From: Rutidosis leptorrhynchoides | Lineage: Eukaryota > Streptophyta > Magnoliopsida > Asterales > Asteraceae | Reading direction: 5' to 3' | NCBI RefSeq assembly: GCF_046630445.1 | Contig: NC_092341.1 | Coordinates: forward strand, 292,644,001 to 292,708,000 | Length of the DNA: 64,000 nucleotides | Shown here: in pieces, positions 1-10,128 of the stretch | How the letters are laid out: each line of letters opens with the position of its first letter | Numbering within the stretch: the stretch's first letter is position 1 | Notes under the pieces: generated by a model | The model's input: the letters and a program-made list of their open reading frames with translations, nothing else | The model's database searches: none | What the model was told of the DNA's origin: nothing | Made by a program: the position numbers and the translations under genes

Positions 1-33
1 CATCCATTTTACCACCAAAAAAGTTGTATATAC

Positions 34-3000
34 CTGATGAGAAAGCACAATGTCAACAACCCTCAAAAGATCTTTCTTATATTGGAGTCGAAGACGTTCA
101 ATTACATCAGCCTGAAAGGGTAAACAGTTTAGTGTTAAATAGTCCTATGAAAAAAAGTACTCTATAGACTATAGTAACAAAAAAAACCCACCTGAATGTT
201 GTCACTAAATAACTCCTCAACTGATAAATACTCATTAAAAAGTGCATGAACAATCCCACGCGCATGACTCTCTCTGCCACCTTCATATGACTTAACCAGA
301 CTCATTAACGGCTCAACCAGCCTTTCTTGGCCTCCTTTTTCCTTTTCGGAGCATGATCCGAGGTGGGCCTGCACAAACACATTACAAAGACATAATTTAC
401 CGTTAAATTAAATTATATTTTTAAAAAATAATAAGAAAATCATTGACCGCAGACTAACCTCAAGAATGACCCGTAAAACTTTAGCAGGAAAGTCAATAAC
501 TTGTTGGGTGTAGATTCCTTCGTACTCCTTGAATTTTGATTCCAACTAAATATATAAATAAATTACATCAGCTAAATACACTCCTTTTTTAAAAAAACTT
601 GAAATAAAAATAAAGTATAATAAAAATTCAAAATTGCCTTGTTTTTTAGATCTTTAGGAAGTCGATTTGCTAGGACGGCAAAGCATTCTTGCCATTGAAG
701 GAAAGGAAGCTCCGGACTATCTAGACAACGAAGCAAGTTTTGCACAACCTACAATCAAAGATTAAAATTGTTAAAACGAAATCGAAAAATTAAACATGTG
801 CAAACTTTAAACGGGAAGAAGATTACTTCATCGATATTGTGATCATAGCCTGCAAGAATCATGCGAGCAGCACTCAAAGTTGCAGCACACTTTTGATGAA
901 CTTTCTCTGACATGGCAGTTGGTGGGCCAAGAAGAGGAAAACTTCCTTGAAACGGCTCTGCTTTTCTGACGGCCGATGGATCATCGAGTTCAAGGCTTGC
1001 TATAAGCTCACCAGCCTGAAGTACATATTTGTTCAAATGATTGTTATTCTGTGGGTCCCATATACGATTAAAGAAAACAAAAATGCTATAACCGAACAGA
1101 CAAGTAGAACCAAGGTTGTAAAAGTTGCGAGTCAGGGACAATTTGGTCAGGACCTAGGAGGGATGAGTCTATCAAGTTGGGGACCAGACGGGCGTTGACC
1201 AAGGTTGACTTTTAGTAATTAATAAAGTTAAACATATATATGTATTGCACATAAATATATCAAACATAACACATAAATATATCAAACGTAACACATATGG
1301 CACAAAATCTGGTTTTAAAAACATATAAATTTTTCACCTAACTTTGACCGACTCAGACCCGACTCAGACCGACTTAGATAAGAAAAAAATGGCTAACCTG
1401 CATAGCTTGACCTTCAGAGAGCTTAAAGTGTATAACTCCAGAAGCGGGTGAAAGGAGCGGCATACACATCTTCATAACCTCCACCTCAGCATAAGGCGTA
1501 TCGGCGTCAACGTGACTATCGTCCGACACCAAGTATCTTAGAAGTTTGCACGGTGTTTCGGCCACCAACTTCGAAGGATCGTGATCATTCTAGAAACAAT
1601 TCATTCCAAATTTAGCATCAAAAGTATTAAGTAACATTAATAATAAAGATTAAGAAAAAGAAAGAAGTTTTTAGCACCTGAAGTAAGCAAGTTCGTCCAT
1701 CGATAAGGAGACGAGTACCAGCTGTTTCTTCCTCTGCGTATATAATATGACTATTCCCATCCAACTACAACATAAATTCAATATGTTTATATTTATTTAT
1801 ATATAATTTGAAAATAAAAATATAAAACATTATAGTGATTTTTAAGTTGATTAACTACCTGCATTAATAAACCACCGTCACGTAGTGTATGTATCTCAGC
1901 TTCAATCTCCGATTGATTCATCTTTAATCTGTAACTTCCTGGTCCCCTTTTTAGCATATCAATCTACCAAGCGAAATACAAGATTTAGAAGAAAACAATT
2001 ATACATTTAACAAAAAATTCAAAAAAAATAATAGGCATTTATCTCATTACTTACCGTGTACTTGCTACCCTCGATATTCAAAGAAACTTGAGAGTTGACC
2101 AAGGATATATGCTGAAAGTAATGAAACATAAATCAGCAAAGCAAACAAAACAGATTTAAGTACAAAAAACCAGAAAGAAATAAATACATAAATAAACAAT
2201 AATATTCCAAATAATTTAACGCGTAGTACCTTTGGGGGGATTTGCCCCTTTTCAAGATAACCAACATAGTCTGAAACCATGGCTGCACTTCTAGCAGCAG
2301 CTTTCTGAGGTCATTAAACATAGACAGTAAGTGAAAGCGTTTTTTTTTAAACAGCAATATATATTTAGAAAATTAAATAAAAAAAGTTGAAAAGATGATA
2401 AGTAAACAGCCAAAAGATTTATAAGATTACTTACATAAAGAGCACCCCCAACTACCGAAAGATACCAAGGGGGCCTTTCAGCTCGTACACGCATTGCTAT
2501 TCGACTATCTAACCAACCCGTATGTATTTTATTTTCTCTGTAATCCGGAGCCTATACAAGTATAGAAATATAGAAGAAGAAAAAAATGGAAGAAACTTAA
2601 CGAAATAATTAAATTGAATATGTTTTAAAGAATGCAACTTTGAAATACCAAAATACTCACATGTAATAGATCAATTGTATAATCCACATTGGTACGAATT
2701 TCACCACGAATTTGAATTTCCTTTAGCCCGAGAACCATATTCGCGATAGCCAATGTTCTTGACTCTCCGAATGCAAAAACGTGACCTAAGGTATATACAA
2801 AAATATAAATGAGGACATGAACATTTGCCAATGAATCTTAAAAACAGAAAACAAACAAGATTCAGTCTACGTACCAAATTGAGAATCTGAAAATTCATGA
2901 ATGCCACCTCCAGACTGAAAATTTTAAAGACGTTACAAATTAAGAATGATAATAAGGAAATTACACAGAAACATTCGAAAACCAGCATACCTTGACGGAA

Positions 3001-5346
3001 AAGTACGCCCACACATTCGGCTTGCTTTTGAAACTTAGCTCCTAAAAAGTGTAATTCAAAATCAGCATGGTAAGTACTACATAGGATATTAAGATATTTA
3101 CATTATTTAAATTCTTAGGGGTATGTTAGTCATTTGACAAACCTGAACTTTTCCACTTGTGGGTTTAAAACCATCATCCGGATCCTCACTTGTTACCCGT
3201 ACAGCAATGCAATGACCCTTTGGCTTAATCGACTCTGCCTTGTCGAAATCAAACGGTTTTGCAAGAACCGATGTTGTCCTCCACGCATCGTACCCTCCGC
3301 TGTTATCCATTCCGTAAAACCGTCTTATTTCTGAACCAAAGAAAAAAAAATATAAAATCAATAATAAAATCTCATGATAATTAATTCGTTACCAAATGTT
3401 ACTCGTTTCAGTTGATTATACGTGTGATATATTACCTGGTATTTGCCATAGTGGAATGCCCATTCCGACAGCAACTTGTGCAGCAGGAAGATTGATTTCG
3501 GCTATCCACTCAGTCACAGGATGCTCAACCTAAACAGAAATCGGTGTCACATGGGACCCACAATCACATATTAACAGAACCCACAAAAATAAAAACGGTA
3601 TGCACCTGTAAACGGGGATTGAGTTCCAAGAAGTAATAGTCACCGGTGTCCATGCTATACAAATACTCGACAGTAGCTGCACCAACATAATTAACCGATT
3701 TCGCTAATCTTCTTGCGGCTTGTTCAAGCTTCTTTATTGTTTCTTGCGGAGCTATAGTTATGGGCCCCTCCTCAATAATCTTCAGATATTAAATATTCAG
3801 AAAATTAGTTATTATTAAAAAAAAAAGAATGACAAAATGAGAAAAATGAATGTACCTTCTGATGTCGCCTTTGAACACTGCAATCACGACTGTGTAAAGC
3901 AGCTACATTTCCATGTTTATCACATAGTAGCTGAACTTCTAAATGTCGGCTCTGTTTATTTAAAATTCAGCATATTATCATCACAAGTTTTTATTTTTAG
4001 TTGTAATATTTTAGTTACAAGAAGAAAAGATTAAAACTTTATCACACCTGGGAAGCGAGTTTCATAATAAATATGGGGGAACCGGGCACTTCACCCTGAA
4101 CTTGCTTAAAAAGCGCCTTTACTTCTTCGTCATTATGCACCTAAAGTTTCAATCAGTAACTGGTTATTAGTCACTAGTTTGTCTACCAAAACCTAATGTG
4201 TCGACTCTTAAAGGTCTAAAATTTATTTTAAAAAATGTAAAAAATCACACCTTTCGAATGCCTTTGCCTCCTCCGCCCCATGACGCCTTAATCATGGCCG
4301 GATAACCGACAACTTGACAACTAGCAATTGCTTCTTCCGTTGTATACACACACGCTTGCCTATATACATCATCTGGGAGTGTATCCAAACAGCTATCGAC
4401 GGGAATTTTCACCTAAATATATCATTTTAAAAGAATAAGAGGTATAAAGATAGATTTTTTGAAAAATAAGAGAAATAAAGATTATTGTAAAATGTCAAAA
4501 AAGGTTACAAAAGTTGTGAAAATTACATGAGAACCACTCCAAGGAAGTGTTGGTACATCAGCAGCTTGTGCAATTAAAGATGAACCGATTTTATCTCCGA
4601 GTGCTGCCATCGACGAAGCAGGTGGACCCAGAAATACAATTCCTTTTGCCTCCAAAGCATCGGGTAGTTCGGGTATTTCGGATGCGTGGCCCCACCCAGG
4701 CCAAACAGCATCAACATGTGTTATCTCAGCTGTCTGATATCAATCAATAAACATAAAATCAACATTTTTTAAGGGAAATTATAATTATTAACTGAATATT
4801 GCTTGTCTTCAAGTATGCCTAATTCATAAGCCTAAAAACATACTTAAAACACATTATAATTGTGTGAATTAGGCTTGTTTTAGGCCTATACTTCTAGACA
4901 TATATAACAACACTCTTGTAATACATAAATATAAATAATGAATGTAGGAACAATATATAATACTCACATACCTCAACAATAAGTTGCACGTTCGCATAAT
5001 TATTATTATTTGTACCACCCGGGACTTCAACAAATTGATCAGCGATCCTTATATGTTCGGCGTTTATCCTCATATCCTCCGGAGTGGCCATGGCTACCAA
5101 TAAAATTGCTTTTTCTGAACCGAATGTTTCGTAACTCCATGTCCTCACACTTCTTATAAACTTTACGGCCGCCATTCCATTATTCGCGATTAAAATACTA
5201 TGAATTGGCCTGATGCCTCCAAGCGCGTTACAAAATTCATCAATGGCAGATCTACTTGCAGAAGACCTCAATGAAATCGACCCGTTTACGTAACCATTAC
5301 CGTAAGTGAAACTTCCATTTAGAGGCAATCGTTGAGCTTCTGACAT
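34..5346 (-). CDS. ACC1: Cytosolic homomeric acetyl-CoA carboxylase, 5' 22 exons (partial)
   Basis: The multidomain enzyme carboxylates acetyl-CoA to malonyl-CoA in the cytosol, supplying fatty-acid elongation and flavonoid synthesis. Coding exons in order: 4972-5346, 4527-4733, 4251-4412, 4048-4140, 3856-3951, 3606-3779, 3436-3529, 3143-3330, 2991-3041, 2875-2914, 2661-2785, 2435-2551, 2230-2304, 2055-2111, 1859-1963, 1678-1764, 1398-1589, 827-1015, 638-748, 459-545, 192-368, 34-111. They sum to 2880 bp, 960 codons with no stop. Biotin carboxylase motifs are clear: the glycine-rich ATP-grasp loop [11 protein letters not shown] in exon 3 and the [16 protein letters not shown] junction of exons 6 and 7. 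The biotinyl site EVMKM lies in exon 17, with the lysine near residue 722 (codon 1470-1472). The N terminus is short, serine-rich and lacks an obvious plastid transit peptide, so I call the cytosolic form. The start at 5346 is chosen because an in-frame ATG at 5361 falls inside the likely 5' UTR intron. The carboxyltransferase domain is outside the window. Donors are GT except intron 19. Confidence 0.96.
546..637 (-). other. GC-AG intron 19 of ACC1
   Basis: This 92-bp intron separates the exons at 638-748 and 459-545. On the minus strand the donor reads AAG|GCAATT and the acceptor TTTAG. No GT occurs near enough to keep the conserved protein junction (LPKDLKNK then LESKFKEYE). Both flanking exons are whole codons, 111 and 87 bp. 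The GC donor is therefore read directly from the sequence; a sequencing error at position 636 is the only simple alternative. Confidence 0.85.
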
Positions 5347-5353
5347 GTTTCCC

Positions 5354-6033
5354 CTGCCCATTACAACAAAAAGAGTTTAAAACAGAATAACTCAGAGTTT
5401 GACTTCAATATTGTATTGGTCAATAAGGTTGTATGTGACTATCAAAATTCAAGATTCATTAAGAATGTTGTATATTGGAGTACAATTGAATTACCTTATG
5501 AAATTATTTCCTTGGTACTTATAAGGTTGATATCAATTTGAAAATTGAAAAATTTTAAGGTTTGAGACTTTGATCCAATCTAAAGTTGGGTAAAGGGATC
5601 AAAAATGTCAAAGTGAAGGAATTAGTTGACAATTCTATGTGCAGACCCTATATTCCAAAATTGGACTTTTCAATTATTTGATTAAATAATGTCTCACCAA
5701 ATCCAGTTGATCAATTCAAATCAAAAAAATCAATAAACAAATGAAACCCAACTAAATTTAACAAATACAATCATGATTAAATACCCATGTTCAATTTGGC
5801 AACATCAAACAAAATTCCAGCTAAACTCAACAACATACTAAAGTCAACCCACAAAATTCAAGCTTTTAGCTGATCAAATGACATACACCAAGTAAAAAGA
5901 TTCAATCTTTAACACTAAATCAATATCTTAACTACTTAAATACTGTAAACTCACTAAACCCATTTCAAGAAACACAACAACAACAAGTAATGAATATCAA
6001 AAATCAAACTTTAGCATCACTGAGACTACTAAC
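5354..6033 (-). other. Probable 5' UTR intron of ACC1
   Basis: On the minus strand a donor CTGTAAG|GTTAGT at 6033/6032 and a pyrimidine-rich acceptor GGGCAG at 5355/5354 frame a 680-bp AT-rich stretch with no coding content. The acceptor leaves only seven nucleotides before ATG 5346. An alternative in-frame ATG at 5361 would be spliced out. Transcript evidence is absent, so this is a structural inference from splice consensus and AT richness. Confidence 0.65.
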
Positions 6034-6255
6034 CTTACAGGAATGGAAGAAAGATCAATACTTTATGCAAATATACCAATAAAGATTGTAGCTTTTTAAG
6101 CTGGCGTAACAGTAAGAAGCATTTACATACAAAAAATTGTGCAAAAAACTGAAATAGCTGAAATCTTGGAGAGATGTGGGTAGTTGTAAAGAAACAGATA
6201 AAGGAGTTGTAGAATTAAGTGTTGTTTAGTTGGGGGTTTGGTTTATTTGGTTGGG
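6034..6255 (-). other. Probable 5' UTR exon of ACC1
   Basis: This segment lies between a TATA-like site near 6284 and the donor at 6033. Read on the minus strand it is pyrimidine- and AC-rich, as plant leaders often are. It contains two short upstream reading frames. The transcription start is not determined; 6255 is placed about 30 nt below the TATA-like site. Confidence 0.5.
6096..6128 (-). promoter_or_regulatory. Tandem upstream ORFs in ACC1 leader, including ATG-TAA
   Basis: On the minus strand the predicted leader has ATG TAA at 6128-6123, immediately followed in the same frame by ATG at 6122 and a frame of eight sense codons ending TAA at 6096-6098. A start codon directly followed by stop (AUGUAA) is a known ribosome-stalling element in plants, described for the Arabidopsis boric acid channel NIP5;1. 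Function here is inference and depends on transcription starting above 6128. Confidence 0.45.
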
Positions 6256-6283
6256 TTTTTGGTGAAGTGCTTTAAAGATGCAT

Positions 6284-6291
6284 ATAAATAT
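6284..6291 (-). promoter_or_regulatory. TATA-like box upstream of ACC1
   Basis: On the minus strand the sequence reads CCATATTTATATGC. It lies about 250 bp above the 5' UTR donor and is followed by AC-rich leader-like sequence. It is a plausible but unproven core promoter; the region is AT-rich, so chance occurrence is likely enough to keep confidence low. Confidence 0.35.
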
Positions 6292-6507
6292 GGTTTAAAG
6301 ATGGGGGTCCAAAAAAGAATGGGAGGTGTGGCATGGACTTGGCACGTGACATGGTTAACCAACCCCCCTACCCCTGGCCCCACACCACACAAACATACAT
6401 CTACATCTAATGAAACCTTTACGTGTATTATTTTTGTTACTTGATTGCATAATTACAAGTATATGATTGGAACTTGGAAGTTGGTAGACATTTGCATATT
6501 TGAATTT

Positions 6508-6632
6508 TGCAAAAAGAGGATGATTCTCACACACACTTTTTTGATCATCACACACCTATTTTAACCTTTTACTCTTCTAATAATACTCAATTGGTGTGTG
6601 AGGATCAAAAAAGTGTGTGTGAGTGCAAAAAG
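6508..6632. repeat. Foldback MITE-like inverted repeat in ACC1 upstream region
   Basis: Two 31-bp arms, 6526-6556 and 6593-6623, are inverted copies with a single mismatch (GATCATC against GATCCTC) around a 36-bp spacer. A direct repeat, TGCAAAAAG, stands near the outside of both arms (from about 6507 and 6624) and could be an 8-9 bp target duplication of hAT type, though the arms do not reach it symmetrically. It lies roughly 250-350 bp upstream of the predicted ACC1 start. No coding capacity. Confidence 0.55.
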
Positions 6633-7045
6633 TATAATATGTGTTTATTTGTTTTTTTTTATTAAATTTATTGGTCAATAGTTGACAAACTCAAATCATA
6701 TATTCCGTATGACTTTGTCTAATGCATTTTATTGAAGTTCTCAAAGACATTTATATAAAAACTCACCTAACACATACTAACTCCGTTCAATAAACTTCAA
6801 TAAACTTCATTCTCTAATGTACGTGTTCACCTACTTTTTACATAAAGTTTTAAAAAATTCAATAAACTTCATTCTCTACCAATCTGAAATATTCTCTCTT
6901 CAAAATAACCTCTTCCGATTTGTTAAAATACAAAGTGAACACTTAAAATGAAATAACTCAAAACAGTAATGTGAAGTTGTCAACACTTTGTAATAAGACG
7001 GACGAGTAATACTTGTAAAATACACTAAGCAATATAATAATAAGT

Positions 7046-7791
7046 TTACCTTTGTAGTTGAGCCCCTTCTTCTATAAAGCACAATGGTTTAAGTCTAGGT
7101 TCCTGTAATAAGTACATAAATAAATGAATAAATTTGTTAATAAATAAATGATAAATAATACAAAAATTCTCTCAATTTATTATCACTTTTGTTACAAAAG
7201 TATTAACACACCCCCACCAACAATTTTGAAAATAAAAAAACATAAAAAAAAAAAAAAAAAAAAAAACAAACAAACAAACAAAACAAAACACTTCACACAG
7301 ATATATTTTGTTTATTAAGATCATATATATTTTTATTCTAAAATCAAAAATTAACCTTGCCGTAAAGTGACACCAACTGTTGCAAAGGTGCAATTGCTTC
7401 TCCGAGTTTTTTCTTCTTTGCCTGTAATTTTCCAAAACCATCAAAATCAATTTACAATTTTACAAAAACATAATAACATTAACAAAAAATACATACATTT
7501 ATATCAATAGCTTGTAAATAATATTGGGTTACATGTTTGAATTAATGTAAAATTATAGAGCTAGCTAGCTAGCTAGCCAACTCTAATACACTTTTGTAGG
7601 TGCATTTTAGTCGTAAATCATACCTTTGCATGGTTGACTACATGTGTGTTTTCAGAACTCGTATCGTTGTGGTTGTTGCCGGTGGTTACGAACCTACGAG
7701 GAAGAACAACCCGACGATTGTAGCTGGATCGAATATTATCTCTTTTACCAGGTAACAAATTGAACCTCAAATCAATTGCTCTATAATTCAT
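7046..7791 (-). CDS. Three-exon mini-gene with the first half of a bHLH domain
   Basis: Exons 7624-7791, 7356-7421 and 7046-7102 join in one open frame of 96 residues ending TAA at 7046-7048. All junctions have GT donors and AG acceptors. Exon 2 encodes KKKKLGEAIAPLQQLVSLYGK, matching the basic edge and helix 1 of plant bHLH proteins of the bHLH110/bHLH68-like type, in which an intron follows this glycine-lysine. The expected next exon, carrying loop and helix 2 (TDTASVL and following), is absent from the 253-bp intron. Exon 3 is not a recognisable helix 2. Exon 1 is basic and asparagine-rich. It could be an atypical HLH-lacking protein or a decayed duplicate. If the AAAG|GTAAAC at the end of exon 3 is a donor, more exons might exist; I see none before 6.3 kb. 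Confidence 0.5.
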
Positions 7792-8982
7792 AGTACAATT
7801 GATGAAGAAACGGCTAGGGTTTTGTTACACTACAAAGAAATGCAAAAAAAAAATAAGTTACACAAAATTAATACTTCTCCTATAATGCTGTAAAATTTGT
7901 TATGCAATAATTAAATGTACACCAATTTTTGTGCAAAGAATTTGACCCATGATACACGCGAATAACAAAAGAACAAGCAAGAAGAAAATTATTTTAAGGA
8001 ATGTCTGATTTATTTACCATGTGACAATTTTGTTTATAAATATCACGTACGTTTAATTACTAGTAGGGTTTTTTTTATGCTTTGACCCCTCACAAACACA
8101 AATTTAGGTTGTGAAAAATTGTAGGCCCATGATACATAAATTGGTCACGAGCCCAAAAGCTTATAAATTTACTCGAAATGATGGTCAAATTGTTACTTAT
8201 CTGTATTATTAATAATTAATATGAGTAATTAATATTAATTATTAATTGTTACTTATCTGTATTACTGTATTATTAATAGTTAATATGAGTTTTTAATATT
8301 AATTATTAATTAGTTATTATTAATTGTTAATTATTAGATCACCAGTTATCGTGACTGTGACGTGGAGGCATAGTATTTTTGGAAGGAGATAGAAGGTTCT
8401 AAATGTGACGTGAAATTGTCAAATTTTGAAGTTGTGTTCTGGTAATTGTCAAATTTTAGTGTTAAATTTGAGTGAAAAAGTTTTGTATGATTTTATAAAA
8501 TATGATTGAAAGTTGAGTAATACAAATATATAAACTATAAAGTGGAATTGAGGTTTCAAAAATTGATTGTGTCAAAATTTGAAATTGCCTATCAAAAAAT
8601 GAAAATGACACCCTTAAAATGTCAAATACGTTAGGGGCGTCAAGTTTTTCCAACTAACCATTAAATGCAAATTAGATGCTCCACAAGCAGCGGTCTTACA
8701 TTAGTAATTTAGTCGCACGATACTTTTATAAAAGTGATGTGATTAACCTTCGGCATTAAAAGGTTTGCTAGTTGATTAAAAATTGGCCATGTTAGTGAAA
8801 ATGACTAATTTCAAAATATGATAATATATTATTAACTCTATTGTTACGGACTTGTCTAATTATATTTTTAAGAGCAATGTTTAAGGGAGAAAATTATGGC
8901 ATAAATGATTGGAGTATTATACAAATAATGGTTACTAGTGGTAATTACTAACAAGTTTTAGTAAGGATTATGTTTAGGAAAA
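7792..8982. other. AT-rich intergenic stretch with a local duplication
   Basis: No gene is supported. Between about 8190 and 8335 a segment beginning TTGTTACTTATCTGTATTA and continuing with TTAATAATTAATATGAG-type sequence occurs twice in tandem with small differences. A (GCTA)n run lies at 7558-7577, just before the mini-gene intron boundary. Short ORFs here have no recognisable domains. Confidence 0.6.
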
Positions 8983-9171
8983 GACAAAATTTCATTCATC
9001 GTTCCTGAACTTTACATTAAATTTGACTCCATGTCCTTTTTCTTTTTTTTTTTTGTGCATTTCTCGTCCCTAATGTATCAAAAATCTACATCCCTCGTCC
9101 TCCCGTCTATTATCTGTCTATTTCAGCCGTTAAGTCAAACATGTGCAAAACATGTGAGGGTATTTTAGTCT
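8983..9171 (+). repeat. Left terminal inverted repeat of the MULE
   Basis: About 189 bp, closely matching the reverse complement of 12455-12642. Shared blocks include CTGAACTTTACAT, TTTGACTCCATGTCC, a T tract, CATCCCTCGTCCTCCCGTC and GCATGTGAGGGTA-like sequence. Differences are scattered substitutions and T-tract length, so the copies have aged. Confidence 0.85.
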
Positions 9172-9249
9172 TTCTTCCTCTTTCATCTCTTCACCCCTTC
9201 CTTCTTTACTTGACTTCTCCCTAATTCATTCCTTAAAAAAAATATAAAC

Positions 9250-9493
9250 CCTAATTTCTAATCAAGAAACCAAATCAATTAACCAGCACCCTTAATTCAT
9301 GTACTTACCATATCACTTTTATAATAGTAAATGAAAATCGCTATTACGAAGTATAACATAAGATAACAGCTATCATTAACATTGGATTCGAGACTCAAAT
9401 GTAACTTTTTACATTTTGCCTCATACTGTAATAACTCCTCATCATCCACAAAGTAACTGCCACTACTAGAACAAGTAGACATCTACAATACAC

Positions 9494-9525
<32 letters not shown>

Positions 9526-10128
9526 TAAAGATAAGCAAAATATTACCAATATTACATATAAAGTAACAACAATTCAGTAACAATTTTAATTAATTAATTA
9601 TACATTTATATAAATTAGTAAAAATATAAACTTTAAACAATACGAATACATACATATACATCTAAAAAAACATAATTATGTATGTCAGTTCAACGCAAGT
9701 TCCGTGTCTTGATTCAATTAAATTAAATCCTTGTAAATACAGAACATAGATTGGAAAAATGAAATAAAAAGAAAGGGGAAAAACAGTTTGTTCTAGGGAA
9801 AACCATTTGGATCGACCCACCCATTTACACACTTACACACACCTGCATTCGATCTGTTTTTTCTTATCTCACACTTGTTGACCAGATCTATCTTCGTTGT
9901 TGTCGCCATCTTCAACCACCACCACCGCCGTCTACAACCACCCATTTTCTTTTTTAGATCTGAAATAATTTAAAGGATTTCTGGGTTTGACTTCGATCCA
10001 ACGTCATACGGTGGTGGTTACGACATCACCCTCACCTATGGCCGCCGTCTTCCACCGTCGAAAGAATCTTACTATGCTTGATTCGGATATCGCCGTCAAA
10101 AGGAGGAGCCGGATTCGGACGGCGATGA
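9250..10128. other. Host-like sequence captured inside the MULE
   Basis: Two pieces look genic. On the minus strand at about 9360-9482, after an acceptor-like TTGTAG, a frame begins MSTCSSSGSYFVDDEELLQY; I do not recognise the family. On the plus strand 9850-10128 is unusually GC-rich for the area, with CCACCACCACCGCCG and an ATG at 10038 opening a short basic frame (MAAVFHRRKN onward) that runs into LINE sequence at about 10129. This resembles the 5' UTR and first exon of a host gene. The donor genes are unknown. A LINE has interrupted this stretch, so nothing full-length remains. Confidence 0.45.

Noticed and set aside
5359..5361. Upstream in-frame ATG giving five extra N-terminal residues on ACC1
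   Set aside because: It lies inside the sequence GTAATGGGCAG just before a good acceptor, so it is probably removed with the 5' UTR intron.
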